Positions 27,643 through 37,856 of a stretch of DNA of 64,000 nucleotides are shown here, piece after piece. The translations under genes and the position numbers were made by a program. How positions within the stretch are numbered: the first letter of the stretch is position 1; every line of letters starts with the position of its first letter. The notes under the pieces were generated by a model. The model was not told the origin of the DNA, did not search any database, and saw only the letters and a program-made list of their open reading frames with translations. Source of the stretch: Betaproteobacteria bacterium (lineage in GTDB: Bacteria; Pseudomonadota; Gammaproteobacteria; Burkholderiales; Rhodocyclaceae); the NCBI GenBank assembly GCA_009777245.1, contig WRMF01000005.1, positions 58,256 to 122,255 on the forward strand, read 5' to 3'.

Positions 27643-29997
27643 ATGGCGAATCCATCCCCACCCCGTTCGGCAGACCCTCTGCCCCATAAAGTCAGATTGT
27701 TGATACAGGAAGCGGTCTTGCTGCTCCTGTTCGTGCTGGCGTTTTTTCTGGCGCTTGCCTTGATTGGCTACAATGAGGGCGATCCCGGCTGGTCGCAGAC
27801 CGGAGCCGCAATCATCAAAAATCTGGCCGGTCGGCTTGGCGCAGCAGTATCGGATCTGCTTCTTTACGTCTTTGGTTTTTCCGCCTGGTGGCTGGTAGCT
27901 TTGTGCATGATGCTCATTTGGCGGGGGTTCTGGCAAGTGATACGGTTGCGCGGCGCAGACGCCGAGCGCCTGAAAAACGTGGAGCGACGCGCTCTCCATA
28001 TTGCGCTTGCTGGCTTTGTCCTGCTTTTGCTCTCCAGCGCGGCGTTGGAGTCGTTGCGTTTTCAGTCCTACGGCGTATTGCTTCCTGCAAAAGCGGGCGG
28101 GTTATTGGGGGGGATCCTGTCTTTCCGTTTTAACGATTTGTTTGGACACACCGGCGCGACCCTGCTTTTGCTTGCGTTGTTCGCGGCGGGGTGGAGTGTT
28201 TTTTCCGGTATGTCCTGGTTTTTATTCTTCGAGCGTTTGGGCGGTGTGTTGGAGCGGGGTTGTCTGGGAGTTTTCGCGCTTTATGAAACCTGGCGCGACC
28301 GGCGCATTGCCAGGAACGTTCTGGAACGACGGGAGGAAGCGATCGAAGAGGAAAAACGCCGCTCGGAACATCGTGAGCCGGTGTTGATTGAACCCCCTGA
28401 GCCGCTCTCCGTATCGCCCAAGGCGGAAAGGCGGCTGGAGCGCGAAAAATGGATAGAGGAAGAAAAAAAGAGCAGCCTGTTCCCTGAGACATGGTTAACC
28501 GCCGGATATGAATTGCCGTCCTTATCCCTTCTGGACCCTGCGCCAATGCAGGCTGAGACGATTTCCGCCGAGACATTGGAGTACACCTCCCGCCTGATTG
28601 AGCGAAAGCTCGCCGATTTCGGCGTTCAGGTCAAGGTATTGGCCGCTTTTCCGGGGCCGGTCATTACCCGTTATGAGATTGAACCGGCGATTGGGGTCAA
28701 GGGGGCGCAGATCGTCAATCTTGCCCGTGATTTGGCGCGCGCTCTCTCGATGGTTTCCATCCGGGTGGTGGAAACCGTGCCGGGGAAATCCTGCATGGCG
28801 CTGGAGTTGCCCAATCCCCGCAGGCAGACGGTCAAGCTCTCCGAGATCATTGCCAGCAAGCCCTGGAATGACATGACAAGCCCGCTCACCGTGACTCTGG
28901 GCAAAGACATTGGCGGACAATCGGTAGTGGCCGACCTTGCCAGGATGCCGCATCTATTGGTGGCGGGCACTACGGGTTCCGGCAAGTCTGTGGGCGTGAA
29001 CGCCATGATCCTGTCGCTCCTCTATAAATCGTCCCCAGAAGATGTGCGGCTGATTTTGATTGACCCGAAGATGCTGGAGCTTTCGATTTACGAGGGCATT
29101 CCCCATTTGCTGACGCCGGTCGTGACCGATATGCGGCAGGCTGCCAATGCCTTGAACTGGTGCGTAGCCGAGATGGAAAAGCGTTTCAAGCTGATGAGCG
29201 CCTTGGGAGTACGCAATCTTGCCGGATTCAACGGCAAATTGCGCGAAGCGAAAAAGCGGGACGAGCCGATAGCCAATCCCTTCAGCCTTAACCCGGAAAC
29301 GCCGGAGCCGCTGGAAACGATGCCGCATATCGTGGTCATAATTGACGAGTTGGCGGATTTGATGATGGTAGTCGGCAAGAAGGTGGAGGAATTGATTGCG
29401 CGGCTGGCGCAGAAAGCGCGCGCCGCCGGTCTGCATCTGGTGTTGGCTACCCAGCGTCCCAGCGTGGATGTGATAACCGGACTTATCAAGGCCAACATTC
29501 CGACCCGCATTTCCTTTCAGGTCTCCAGCAAGGTGGATTCCCGCACTATCCTTGACCAGATGGGCGCGGAAAACCTGTTGGGGCAGGGGGATATGCTTTA
29601 TCTTGCGCCCGGAACAGGACATCCCATGCGGGTGCATGGCGCGTTTGTGAGCGACGAGGAAGTGCATCGCGTAGTCGAACGCTTGAAGTTGAGCGGCGCG
29701 CCGGATTATGTCGCCGAAGTTCTTTCGGGCAGCGACGGCAACGGGGAAAACGGTTCGGACGCTGATGACGGCGAAGGCGACCCGGAAAGCGACCCGCTCT
29801 ACGATCAGGCGGTGGAGGTTGTGTTGCGGAACAAACGCGCTTCCATTTCGCTCGTGCAGCGGCATTTGCGGATTGGCTACAATCGGGCGGCGCGATTGAT
29901 CGAGGCGATGGAACATGCCGGTCTGGTATCCCAGATGGACAGTCGCGGCGGACGGGAAGTGCTGGCGAATCCCAAGAATGACGAGGAGGCATGGTAA
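27643..29997 (+). CDS. ftsK: DNA translocase FtsK
   Basis: 784 residues from ATG 27643 (GGAG ten bases upstream). Four N-terminal membrane helices (to about 200) anchor it at the septum, followed by a short charged linker, then the RecA-like motor with Walker [33 protein letters not shown] (Walker B) and [16 protein letters not shown]. The C-terminal winged-helix gamma domain ([19 protein letters not shown] type) reads KOPS sites. It clears chromosome termini and activates XerCD. The linker is short compared with E. coli FtsK (1329 residues), as usual outside enterics. lolA follows directly. Confidence 0.97.
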   Translation: MANPSPPRSADPLPHKVRLLIQEAVLLLLFVLAFFLALALIGYNEGDPGWSQTGAAIIKNLAGRLGAAVSDLLLYVFGFSAWWLVALCMMLIWRGFWQVIRLRGADAERLKNVERRALHIALAGFVLLLLSSAALESLRFQSYGVLLPAKAGGLLGGILSFRFNDLFGHTGATLLLLALFAAGWSVFSGMSWFLFFERLGGVLERGCLGVFALYETWRDRRIARNVLERREEAIEEEKRRSEHREPVLIEPPEPLSVSPKAERRLEREKWIEEEKKSSLFPETWLTAGYELPSLSLLDPAPMQAETISAETLEYTSRLIERKLADFGVQVKVLAAFPGPVITRYEIEPAIGVKGAQIVNLARDLARALSMVSIRVVETVPGKSCMALELPNPRRQTVKLSEIIASKPWNDMTSPLTVTLGKDIGGQSVVADLARMPHLLVAGTTGSGKSVGVNAMILSLLYKSSPEDVRLILIDPKMLELSIYEGIPHLLTPVVTDMRQAANALNWCVAEMEKRFKLMSALGVRNLAGFNGKLREAKKRDEPIANPFSLNPETPEPLETMPHIVVIIDELADLMMVVGKKVEELIARLAQKARAAGLHLVLATQRPSVDVITGLIKANIPTRISFQVSSKVDSRTILDQMGAENLLGQGDMLYLAPGTGHPMRVHGAFVSDEEVHRVVERLKLSGAPDYVAEVLSGSDGNGENGSDADDGEGDPESDPLYDQAVEVVLRNKRASISLVQRHLRIGYNRAARLIEAMEHAGLVSQMDSRGGREVLANPKNDEEAW

Positions 29998-29999
29998 TC

Positions 30000-30620
30000 A
30001 TGAGATATTGGCGAAACCTTGGCTGTCTGATTCTGCTTCTGGCAAGCATGTCCGCCCATGCGGGCGCGGTGGAGCATTTGCGTCGTTTTCTGAAGGATAC
30101 GCACAGTCTGGAAGCTGAATTTACGCAGACCATCGTCCAGACAGAGGGCGTCCAAGGCAGAAGAAGCGTGCGTTCAGCCAATGGGACAATGGCTTATCAA
30201 AAGCCGGGGCGTTTCCGCTGGAGCGTTGAGCATGTGCTGATTGTGGGCGATGGGCAAAAAGTCTGGCTGTTCGATCAGGATTTGGAACAGGTGACGGTGA
30301 GAAGGATGGATCGGGCGCTTGGCGCGACACCGGCGGCGTTGCTGGCGGGGAGCGACAATCTTGAGGCGTTCCTGCTGCTGGATGAAGGCGAGGCAAACGG
30401 ACTTTTCTGGGCGAGCGTTGAACCGAAGGATAAGGAAGCTCCTTTTGCGAGGATGCGGATGGGCTTTACTGCCAGGGGCGAATTGAAAACCATTGAATTG
30501 CTTGATCCGTTCAATCAGGTCATAGCCTTTACTCTGGACAAGGTAAGACGCAATCCGAAACTGCCTGCTTCCAGCTTCATCTTCACTCCGCCTGCCGGTG
30601 TGGATGTGCTGGAGGAGTAA
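30000..30620 (+). CDS. lolA: Outer-membrane lipoprotein carrier protein LolA
   Basis: 206 residues. Signal peptide at about 1-22 (WRNLGCLILLLASMSAHAGA), then the LolA beta-barrel-like fold with LEAEFTQTI, GTMAYQKPGRFRWSVE and DLEQVTVRRMDRALGATPAALLAG, all characteristic. It ferries lipoproteins from LolCDE to LolB across the periplasm. ATG 30000 has GAGGAGG ten bases before it and is preferred over ATG 29991. The ftsK-lolA order is common in Proteobacteria; the stop is one base before bioA. Confidence 0.94.
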   Translation: MRYWRNLGCLILLLASMSAHAGAVEHLRRFLKDTHSLEAEFTQTIVQTEGVQGRRSVRSANGTMAYQKPGRFRWSVEHVLIVGDGQKVWLFDQDLEQVTVRRMDRALGATPAALLAGSDNLEAFLLLDEGEANGLFWASVEPKDKEAPFARMRMGFTARGELKTIELLDPFNQVIAFTLDKVRRNPKLPASSFIFTPPAGVDVLEE

Positions 30621-30621
30621 C

Positions 30622-31962
30622 GTGAGTAACGACGACTGGATGCGGCGCAGCCTGAAAGCTGTTTGGCATCCCTGTACGCAGATGCGGCATCATGAGGGCG
30701 GCGGGACGCTGCCGCCGCTGCCGCTGCTTCCCGTTCTCAGGGGAGAAGGCGCGTGGCTTTACGATTTTGAAGGCAGGCGTTATCTCGACGGCATTAGTTC
30801 ATGGTGGACAAATCTTTTTGGTCATGCCAATCCGCGCATCAATGCCGCGCTGCGTGAGCAACTGGAGCGGTTGGAGCATGTAATGCTGGCGGGCTTTACC
30901 CATCGGGGCGCGATAGAGCTTGCCGAGCGTTTGTCCGCCTTGACGGATGGTGCGTTGGGACATGCGTTCTATGCTTCCGATGGCGCGTCCGCAGTAGAAA
31001 TCGCCCTCAAGATGAGTTGTCATTACTGGCGAAATTTGGGCGAGCCGGAGAAGAATCGTTTTTTGTGTCTGGAGGGGAGCTATCACGGCGAGACGGTGGG
31101 GGCGCTTGCCGTGACGGACATTGCTTTATACCGGGACGCTTACGCGCCCCTTGTCCGGCAGGCGGATATTGCGCCGTCGCCTGATGCGCGCAAGGCTGTA
31201 TCGGGAGAGTCCGCCGTTGATGTGGCTCGCCGCGCCGCTTTCGGACTGGAAGAGAAATTACGCGCGGAAGCAGGGCGGGTTGCCGCGTTGATTGTCGAGC
31301 CGTTGGTGCAGGGCGCAAGCGGCATGGCGATGCACGACCCGGAATATCTGCGGCTTGTCCGCGCCCTGTGCGACCGCTATGGGGCGCATTTGATATGCGA
31401 TGAGATTGCGGTGGGCTTCGGGCGCGCCGGAACTTTTTTCGCGCATGAAGAAGCAGGGATTCGCCCGGATTTGCTCTGTCTTTCCAAGGGTATTTCCGGG
31501 GGTTATCTGCCGCTATCGGTCGTGCTTTGCCGTGACGGGATTTATAAGGCTTTTTATGCTGAAGACACAGGGCGCGGCTTTCTCCATTCCCATTCCTATA
31601 CCGGCAATGCGCTGGCTTGCAGCGCCGCGCTTGCGACCCTGGATATTTTTGTCGAGGACGACGTGATTAACGCCAATCGCGTGAAGGCGGAGAAACTTTT
31701 CGCAAGCATATCTTCATTATCCGCGCATCCCGCTGTTTCCAACTTACGCGCGCGGGGCATGATTTGCGCGTTTGACGTGACTTGCGCTGATCCGGATTTT
31801 TCGCGCAGGTTTTATCGCGCCGCGCTGGAGCGGGAAGTTTTGCTGCGCCCCATCGGCAATACGGTGTACCTTATGCCGCCTTATATCGTGAGCGATGATG
31901 AAATCGGGCAACTGGGAAGTGTGGCAAAAGAAGCGCTGGCAGAAGCATTGGCGGCAGGATAG
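30622..31962 (+). CDS. bioA: Adenosylmethionine-8-amino-7-oxononanoate aminotransferase
   Basis: 446 residues from GTG 30622, with GGAGGAG seven bases upstream. Class III PLP aminotransferase: GISSWWTNLFGHANP near the N-terminus, SYHGETVGAL, ICDEIAVGFGRAGTFFAHE, and the PLP lysine in LSKGISGGYLPLS. The WW dipeptide and HPCTQM near the start are marks of BioA over other class III enzymes. It makes 7,8-diaminopelargonate in biotin synthesis. No other bio genes are in the window. Confidence 0.94.
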   Translation: MSNDDWMRRSLKAVWHPCTQMRHHEGGGTLPPLPLLPVLRGEGAWLYDFEGRRYLDGISSWWTNLFGHANPRINAALREQLERLEHVMLAGFTHRGAIELAERLSALTDGALGHAFYASDGASAVEIALKMSCHYWRNLGEPEKNRFLCLEGSYHGETVGALAVTDIALYRDAYAPLVRQADIAPSPDARKAVSGESAVDVARRAAFGLEEKLRAEAGRVAALIVEPLVQGASGMAMHDPEYLRLVRALCDRYGAHLICDEIAVGFGRAGTFFAHEEAGIRPDLLCLSKGISGGYLPLSVVLCRDGIYKAFYAEDTGRGFLHSHSYTGNALACSAALATLDIFVEDDVINANRVKAEKLFASISSLSAHPAVSNLRARGMICAFDVTCADPDFSRRFYRAALEREVLLRPIGNTVYLMPPYIVSDDEIGQLGSVAKEALAEALAAG

Positions 31963-32006
31963 AATGGCAGGTTATTTGACAACATTGTGATTGGAAAGGA
32001 ATTGTC

Positions 32007-32594
32007 ATGAAACGCATCTTTTTTGCAGCTGCCCTGCTGTTTGGCATTGCGTTGCCCATAGCTCATGCGGAGGAGCTGGACTACAGCGCCTTGTCCCTGC
32101 CTGAATTGACGCAAATGGCGGAAGCAGGGGATGTCCGCGCCCAGACCGATCTGGGGTTCATGTATGCCGAGGGGCAAGGCGTGCCGCAGGATTTTCAGGA
32201 GGCCGCCAATTGGTTTCGCAAAGCGGCGGATAAAGGATATGTAGTCGCCCAGTTCAGTCTGGGCAGCATGTATGATAATGGAGAAGGCGTGCGCCAGGAT
32301 TTGCGTCAGGCGCTAAACTGGTACCAAAAGGCGGCAGAGCAGGGTTTTCCGCCTGCCCAGTTCAACCTGGGCCTCATGTATGAAAACGGAGATGGTGTGC
32401 GGCAAGACATTGTGCTTGCCTATGCGTTCTTCAGCCTTGCGGCGGCAGGCGATGAAAATGACGCTATAGTGGCTCGTGGCATTGTTATAGAACGAATGAC
32501 ACCCGCACAAATCAAGGAAGGAGATGTTATCGTAAGCCAATGGCAGATCGGCAAACCCCTTCCGACCAGCAGCAAAACAGGCCGTTCCAGATAA
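32007..32594 (+). CDS. Small secreted Sel1-repeat protein
   Basis: 195 residues. Signal peptide (about 1-21, ending AHAEE), then about three Sel1 (TPR-like) repeats with AQTDLGFMYAEGQGVPQD, AQFSLGSMYDNGEGVRQD and AQFNLGLMYENGDGVRQD, and a short helical C-terminus. Sel1 proteins are protein-protein scaffolds; a periplasmic location is predicted. AAAGGA six bases before the ATG is a good ribosome site. It occupies the place where thrS normally precedes infC. Confidence 0.85.
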   Translation: MKRIFFAAALLFGIALPIAHAEELDYSALSLPELTQMAEAGDVRAQTDLGFMYAEGQGVPQDFQEAANWFRKAADKGYVVAQFSLGSMYDNGEGVRQDLRQALNWYQKAAEQGFPPAQFNLGLMYENGDGVRQDIVLAYAFFSLAAAGDENDAIVARGIVIERMTPAQIKEGDVIVSQWQIGKPLPTSSKTGRSR

Positions 32595-32753
32595 CTTGTT
32601 GCGAACCGTACTGCTCTAATTAACAGGATATGCGGCAAATATGCTACAGATTTGGCTGTTTAGCGTTCAATGCCGCCGCCGGACATTTGCGTGTGGAAGG
32701 ATTCGCAGCTAGAATGCGCTCTGGCGGTTTTCGCTAAAGTCTGCCCGTTTTTT

Positions 32754-32770
32754 ACAGGAGTGCTGTCATC
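32754..32770 (+). promoter_or_regulatory. Ribosome site and AUC start of infC
   Basis: AGGAG at 32756-32760, a seven-base spacer, then ATC at 32768. The next candidate, TTG at 32774, would have a 13-base spacer. The arrangement fits the autoregulated non-AUG start known for infC in E. coli. Confidence 0.7.
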
Positions 32771-33391
32771 GCTTTGAATCACAAGACACATCGCATCAAC
32801 GAGGAAATCCATGCGCCGGAAGTCCGGTTGATTGGTGTTGATGGCGAACAATTAGGCATAGTAAGCTCCCGACAGGCCAACTACCGTGCCGAGGAAGCAG
32901 GCTTTGATCTGGTAGAAATCGCGCCACATGCGAAACCGCCGGTTTGCCGCATCATGGATTACGGCAAATTCAAGTATCAGGAGGCCAAAAAAGCGCACGA
33001 AGCCAAGATGAAACAAAAACAGGTGCAGGTCAAGGAAATCAAGCTAAGGCCCGGCACAGACGAAAACGACTACCGGATAAAACTGCGAAATATGCTGCGT
33101 TTTCTGGAGGAAGAAGACAAGGTCAAGGTGACTTTGCGCTTCAGAGGACGCGAAATGGCGCATCAGGAGTTCGGAATGCGCCAACTGGAGCGGATTCGTT
33201 CCGATCTGGAGGCGCATGCCCAGGTAGAGCAAATGCCCAAGATGGAAGGGAGGCAAATGGTGATGATCCTTGCCCCCGTGAAGAAAAAATCGGAAAAGGC
33301 CAAGGTAAATCCGGAAAGAGCGGCAACTCCGGCAAAAATGCCCGATGCAAATATGAACATGGCTTTGACTGCGGAAGCGGTTGAGGCGTAG
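32768..33391 (+). CDS. infC: Translation initiation factor IF-3, with apparent AUC start
   Basis: About 207 residues. Family blocks: [40 protein letters not shown] and [20 protein letters not shown]. The body after about residue 180 is an extra Ala/Lys/Met-rich tail absent from most IF-3. The first ordinary start is TTG 32774, but ATC 32768 lies seven bases after an AGGAG and reads I-A-L-N-H, like other infC genes that begin with AUU or AUC. IF-3 discriminates against such codons and so represses its own synthesis. rpmI and rplT follow in the usual order. Confidence 0.95.
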   Translation: MALNHKTHRINEEIHAPEVRLIGVDGEQLGIVSSRQANYRAEEAGFDLVEIAPHAKPPVCRIMDYGKFKYQEAKKAHEAKMKQKQVQVKEIKLRPGTDENDYRIKLRNMLRFLEEEDKVKVTLRFRGREMAHQEFGMRQLERIRSDLEAHAQVEQMPKMEGRQMVMILAPVKKKSEKAKVNPERAATPAKMPDANMNMALTAEAVEA

Positions 33392-33504
33392 AAGATTCGG
33401 CGGCATCCGCCGAATGCGGGGGAAACCTCGTAAAACAAGTGGTTTGAGGTTGGCAAGCGTTCCCGTCGGGAACCACCTTCAAGCCATATTAAATGGAGCA
33501 AGAC

Positions 33505-33702
33505 ATGCCCAAAATGAAGACCAAGAGTGGCGCGGCCAAGCGCTTTCGTGTGCGCCCCGGCGGCAGCATCAAATGCAGCCACGCTTACAAGCGTCACATC
33601 CTTACCAAAAAATCGTCCAAGGTAAAACGCCAGCTACGCGGCGTTTCCAGCATAAGCAAGTGCGATGTCGACATGGTTCGCGCCATGTTACCCTACGCTT
33701 GA
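33505..33702 (+). CDS. rpmI: 50S ribosomal protein L35
   Basis: 65 residues, [20 protein letters not shown] onward, strongly basic, exact family length. GGAG seven bases before ATG 33505 decides this start over the in-frame ATG at 33493. Confidence 0.97.
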   Translation: MPKMKTKSGAAKRFRVRPGGSIKCSHAYKRHILTKKSSKVKRQLRGVSSISKCDVDMVRAMLPYA

Positions 33703-33714
33703 AGGAGAACAAAA

Positions 33715-34074
33715 ATGCCAAGAGTCAAACGTGGTGTTACGGCGCGCGCGCGCCACAAGAAAATTCTTGTCCAGGCCAAGGGTTATCGGGGCAGACGCAA
33801 GAACGTATATCGTGTTGCCAAGCAGGCGGTAATGAAGGCGGGGCAATACGCCTACCGCGACCGCCGCCAGCGCAAACGCCAGTTCCGCTCCCTGTGGATT
33901 GTCCGTATAAACGCGGCGGCGCGTGAATTCGGGCTGAAATACAGCACATTCATGAACGGTCTGAAGAAAGCCAATATCGAAATTGACCGCAAGGTGCTCT
34001 CCGATCTTGCCGTCTTCGACCGCCCTGCCTTCAACGCTCTGGCCGCCCAGGCCAAAGCAGGCCTGGGAATCTGA
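33715..34074 (+). CDS. rplT: 50S ribosomal protein L20
   Basis: 119 residues, [20 protein letters not shown] onward, the usual length. AAGGAGA lies before the ATG. L20 assembles early on 23S rRNA and in many bacteria represses its own operon. pheS/pheT, usually next, are absent; a strong terminator closes the operon. Confidence 0.98.
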   Translation: MPRVKRGVTARARHKKILVQAKGYRGRRKNVYRVAKQAVMKAGQYAYRDRRQRKRQFRSLWIVRINAAAREFGLKYSTFMNGLKKANIEIDRKVLSDLAVFDRPAFNALAAQAKAGLGI

Positions 34075-34095
34075 TTTTGCCTGAATCTATCCGCA

Positions 34096-34124
34096 TAAAA
34101 AGCGACCTTCGGGTCGCTTTTTTA
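34096..34124 (+). terminator. Intrinsic terminator after rplT
   Basis: AAAAAGCGACC-TTCG-GGTCGCTTTTTT: an 11-bp stem with a UUCG tetraloop and T tract, 21 bases after the rplT stop. Confidence 0.95.
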
Positions 34125-34179
34125 CGCATGAAAATCGGGATGTGTTCTGCCAACAAAAGAACGCGCAAGGCGGGCAGTA

Positions 34180-34404
34180 TTACCAGGGAATTTCCTGCAC
34201 CACAAAAAAGCGTTCGCGGGAGGCATGAGTCAGCGAGTTTGTGACTTCCCTCAATTCGTCTCCGTCTGGGCCGATCATGGTAATAAGCATCTTTTCCGTA
34301 TTAATGGAAATAACCGGACAATACATGTCCGGCGCAAGGTTGCAGATAACAACCTTTCCTCTTTTGAGCAGGTTTATCAGGATTTGAGCGTCTTTCAGTT
34401 CCAT
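34180..34404 (-). CDS. Small conserved-looking hypothetical protein
   Basis: 74 residues from ATG 34404 (MELKDAQILINLLKRGKVVI). Pattern of a small soluble alpha/beta protein with YCPVISINTEKMLITMIGP; no family recognised. It lies about 100 bases downstream of purH on the same strand. The frame continues upstream into purH, but the translation there is purH in another phase, so the shorter start is preferred. The Shine-Dalgarno is weak. Confidence 0.5.
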   Translation of the reverse strand: MELKDAQILINLLKRGKVVICNLAPDMYCPVISINTEKMLITMIGPDGDELREVTNSLTHASRERFFVVQEIPW

Positions 34405-34507
34405 GTGAATTACTTTCTTTTTTGGCAGGGATGAACATTTTAACGCAATAAGAAACGATTTTGTTGTCCGCCAATGTTTGCCAGGCCTGTGGTGGATAGC
34501 CGCAGGG

Positions 34508-36100
34508 TCAGTGGCGGAAATGCCGGATGCCGGTGAATGCCATTGCCAGTCCATGTTCGTCGGCGGCGGCGATTACTTCTTCGTCGCGCATGGAGCCGCC
34601 GGGTTGAATGACGGCGGTAGCTCCCGCTTTTGCGAGCACATCTATGCCGTCGCGGAAGGGAAAGAAGGCATCCGAGGCAACCACCGAGCCTTGTAACGAC
34701 AGTCCGGCGTTGCCCGCCTTGATGTCGGCGATGCGGACGGAGTCGACCCGGCTCATCTGGCCTGCGCCAATACCCAAAGTCATGCCGTTGCCGCAGAAGA
34801 CAATGGCGTTGGATTTAACGAACTTTACGACACGCCAGGCAAAGAGGAGATCGCGGATTTGAGCCGGGGTCGGCGCCTTTTGGGTGACTACTTTCAGGCT
34901 TTCCGGCATGACGTTGAAAGCATCCGGCGTCTGCGCGAGCAGGCCACCGCCGACACGCTTGAATTCCAGAGTGTGCAGACCGAAAGCGTGAGGAACTTCC
35001 AGAACGCGCAGGTTTTGTTTTGTTTGCAGCAATGCCTTGGCGGCGGCGGTGAAGGCAGGGGCGATCAGCACTTCGACGAAATGTTTTCTTGCGTCCATTG
35101 CTTCCACCACATCGGCATCAACCGCGCCGTTAAAGGCGATTATGCCGCCGAAGGCGGATGTGGAATCGGTCTGGAACGCTTTTTCATAGGCTTCGGACAA
35201 ACCAAAAGCAATGGCAACGCCGCAGGGGTTGGCGTGCTTGACGATGACGCAGGCCGGTTCCGGGAATGCTTTGACGCATTCCCAGGCTGCGTCGGAATCG
35301 GCGATATTGTTGTATGAGAGTTCCTTGCCCTGTAATTGGCGATAGGCGGCAATGCTGCCTTCCGGCGCTTCCGGTTCACGATAGAAAGCGGCTTCCTGAT
35401 GCGGGTTTTCGCCGTAGCGCAAGCTCTCCACGCGGTCAAAGGCGAGTTGCAGGCGCTCGGGAAAAAACGTCGGAGCCGGGGCAGGGTCGTTATGGGTTGC
35501 CTCAATGCCTTCGGGTGCACCGGTAAGCCAGTTGGCAATCATACTGTCATAACGGGCGGTGTGGGTGAAGGCTTTTTTGGCAAGTTCAAAGCGGGTGACA
35601 AGCTGTAACTCCCCATCGTTCGCTTCCATTTCCGCCAGAATGGGGGCGTAGTCCGCCGGATCGGTGACGATGGCGACTCCTGCGTAATTCTTGGCGGCTG
35701 AGCGCGTCATTGCGGGGCCGCCGATGTCAATGTTCTCAATGGCGGCTGCAAGCGTGACGCCGGGTTGGGCGACGGTTTCCCTGAACGGATAGAGGTTTAC
35801 GCACACGAGATCAATTGTCGGAATGCCATGCGCGTTGAGGGTAGCCATGTGCTCCGGCAGATCGCGGCGGGCGAGAATGCCGCCGTGTACTTTCGGGTGC
35901 AGGGTTTTTACCCTGCCATCGAGCATTTCTGGAAAGCCGGTGTAATCGCCAATTTCGGTGACGGCAAGACCGGCATCCTTCAGAAGCCGGGCAGTGCCGC
36001 CGGTGGAGAGCAGCTTGACTCCGATAGCGACAAGTCCTTTGGCAAATTCGATAATGCCGGTTTTGTCGGAAACGGAAAGGAGGGCTTGATGAATTTTCAC
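34508..36100 (-). CDS. purH: Bifunctional AICAR transformylase / IMP cyclohydrolase PurH
   Basis: 530 residues, normal length. N-terminal cyclohydrolase with [46 protein letters not shown]-terminal transformylase with [24 protein letters not shown] and the final [17 protein letters not shown]. It carries out the last two steps of IMP synthesis. The GTG start overlaps the fis stop (GTGA). fis-purH is the standard betaproteobacterial order, but ruvC, which usually follows, is missing. Confidence 0.98.
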   Translation of the reverse strand: MKIHQALLSVSDKTGIIEFAKGLVAIGVKLLSTGGTARLLKDAGLAVTEIGDYTGFPEMLDGRVKTLHPKVHGGILARRDLPEHMATLNAHGIPTIDLVCVNLYPFRETVAQPGVTLAAAIENIDIGGPAMTRSAAKNYAGVAIVTDPADYAPILAEMEANDGELQLVTRFELAKKAFTHTARYDSMIANWLTGAPEGIEATHNDPAPAPTFFPERLQLAFDRVESLRYGENPHQEAAFYREPEAPEGSIAAYRQLQGKELSYNNIADSDAAWECVKAFPEPACVIVKHANPCGVAIAFGLSEAYEKAFQTDSTSAFGGIIAFNGAVDADVVEAMDARKHFVEVLIAPAFTAAAKALLQTKQNLRVLEVPHAFGLHTLEFKRVGGGLLAQTPDAFNVMPESLKVVTQKAPTPAQIRDLLFAWRVVKFVKSNAIVFCGNGMTLGIGAGQMSRVDSVRIADIKAGNAGLSLQGSVVASDAFFPFRDGIDVLAKAGATAVIQPGGSMRDEEVIAAADEHGLAMAFTGIRHFRH

Positions 36101-36351
36101 GCGGGAGACTCTTGAATGAGTTGGTATTCGAGCAGTTTTTTACGCAGGGTGTTGCGGTTGATCCCCAGGATTTCCGCCGCCCTGGTTTGATTGCCGCCTG
36201 CTTCTTCCAACACTCGCGTCAACATCGGCCGCTCGACGCTTTTGATGACAGTCGCGTAGACGTTGCTTGGTTTTTCGCCGTCCAGATCGCGGAAATATTT
36301 TTCCAGCGCCTGCGTAATGCAGTTTGAGATGTCATTGGTTGGTTGGTTCAT
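36097..36351 (-). CDS. fis: Fis-family DNA-binding regulator
   Basis: 84 residues from ATG 36351. C-terminal helix-turn-helix [20 protein letters not shown] then [13 protein letters not shown], the same fold as the NtrC C-terminus. In betaproteobacteria this short Fis lies between dusB and purH. E. coli Fis bends DNA at rRNA promoters and recombination sites; the role here is inferred. It starts seven bases after the dusB stop, so the three genes form one operon. Confidence 0.94.
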   Translation of the reverse strand: MNQPTNDISNCITQALEKYFRDLDGEKPSNVYATVIKSVERPMLTRVLEEAGGNQTRAAEILGINRNTLRKKLLEYQLIQESPA

Positions 36352-36358
36352 GGTTGGT

Positions 36359-37345
36359 TCAGATTTCGGAGTATTTTTGAGGTGTTTGGCGGAAAAAATC
36401 ATGAATGGCCGCTTCCTGGCTTTTTCTGTCCGGCAAGGCGTTCATTGTCTTGCGAAAGGCGGCGGAATTGGGTAGACCCCTAGTATACCAGGAAATGTGC
36501 TTGCGAGCGATACCGATGGCTGCTGCCTCGCCGTAAAATTCATACAAATCGCATAAATGTTCAGAGAGCAGGGCGTAAATTTCCGATAAATCAGGAAGTT
36601 GCAACAGTTTGCCGGTCGTCAAGAAGTGTTCGATTTCCCGAAAAATCCAGGGGCGTCCCTGGGCTGCGCGACCAATCATGACGCCGTCGGCTTTTGTGTA
36701 GTCCAGGACAAATTTTGCCTTTTCCGGCGAGTCAATATCGCCGTTGGCAATGACCGGAATGCCGACCTGGCGCTTTACTTCGGCTATGGTGTCGTATTCG
36801 GCTTCGCCGGTGTATTGGTCGGCGCGGGTGCGCCCGTGAATGGCGATTGCGCGTACGCCGCAATCCTCGGCAATACGGGCGATGACTACGGCGTTTTTGC
36901 TGGCTTGATTCCAGCCGGTTCGCATTTTCAAGGTGACGGGAGTTTCAGGCACGGCGCGAACTACGGCATCAAGGATACGGGCGACAAGCGCCTCGTCCTG
37001 CATGAGGGCGGAACCCGCCATGACATTGCAGACCTTTTTGGCCGGACAGCCCATGTTGATGTCAATTATTTCCGCGCCGCCTGCGGCGTTGTAGCGGGCG
37101 GCTTCGGCCAGCATGTTGGGGTCGGCTCCGGCGATTTGCACCGAGACAGGTTCCGGTTCTCCGGCGTGGTTGGCGCGACGGCGGGTTTTGACGCTGCCGT
37201 AGAGTAGTGAATTGGAAGTGACCATTTCGGACACGGCCATTCCCGCGCCCATTTTCCGCGCCAACCGGCGAAAAGGCCGGTCGGTCACACCCGCCATTGG
37301 CGCGAGGAAGAGATTATTACGCAGGGCAAAGCCGCAAAATTGCAT
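36359..37345 (-). CDS. dusB: tRNA-dihydrouridine synthase B
   Basis: 328 residues. FMN-dependent TIM barrel: LFLAPMAGVTDRPFRRLAR, the catalytic Cys in INMGCPAKKVC, TLKMRTGW, IAIHGRTRADQYTG, PVIANGDI, and GVMIGRAAQGRPWIF. The NMGCPAKKV signature and dusB-fis order identify the B subtype. It reduces uridine to dihydrouridine in tRNA. The upstream DNA is pyrimidine-rich (CCGCCCTCTCCCGCCTC) with no clear Shine-Dalgarno, possibly a degenerate palindromic repeat. Confidence 0.97.
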   Translation of the reverse strand: MQFCGFALRNNLFLAPMAGVTDRPFRRLARKMGAGMAVSEMVTSNSLLYGSVKTRRRANHAGEPEPVSVQIAGADPNMLAEAARYNAAGGAEIIDINMGCPAKKVCNVMAGSALMQDEALVARILDAVVRAVPETPVTLKMRTGWNQASKNAVVIARIAEDCGVRAIAIHGRTRADQYTGEAEYDTIAEVKRQVGIPVIANGDIDSPEKAKFVLDYTKADGVMIGRAAQGRPWIFREIEHFLTTGKLLQLPDLSEIYALLSEHLCDLYEFYGEAAAIGIARKHISWYTRGLPNSAAFRKTMNALPDRKSQEAAIHDFFRQTPQKYSEI

Positions 37346-37856
37346 GAGGGTCGAAGAAGAGGCGGGAGAGGGCGGGATTGTACTATGTGATACATGGAGA
37401 ACGGACGCAAAGCATGTTTTATCTCATGTTTTATCCCATGAGCTTGTGAAGCTCAACATTTGGAACTCATGGACACGCTGAAGTAATCTAATTTTTGTCG
37501 AACCACTCCAGATAGAGTGAAGTGTTTTTTTGACATGTGCATGAAAAACGTGGAAATTGCCTTGCAGCGCCCTCAAATGAGTTCAGACCAAGGCGTTAGT
37601 GCGTTCTTCTCTCCCGGAAAGCGATCACGGCTTGTCACTTTTTTCTTTGACGCATATTCCAGTTCAGAAAAACTCGCTTGCATGTTCAATTCACAAGAAT
37701 GTCGCAATCAATCAACTATACCATATGTATAGTATGTTGTAGCATGGAATAAATCAGCGCGTCCATATACGCTTTTGGTGTAAAAGTTTTGACTTGATCT
37801 GACAGTACCCGTTTTGACTGTGCCTGTTTGTAAGATCAAGTCACAACCTCTACACC
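37346..37856. other. AT-richer gene-free region with two palindromes
   Basis: No convincing gene. ACTATAC-CATAT-GTATAGT at 37715-37733 is a perfect 7-bp palindrome whose arms end in the TATAGT motif of the MITE family. GACTTGATCT at 37791-37800 is repeated inverted as AGATCAAGTC at 37833-37842. The stretch is visibly richer in A+T than the flanks. These may be the remains of mobile DNA or, for the second, a transcription-stop hairpin. Confidence 0.5.

Noticed and set aside
37517..37732. Plus-strand frame of 71 codons in the region right of dusB
   Set aside because: Short, no ribosome site, no motif, overlaps a palindrome; codon use looks random.
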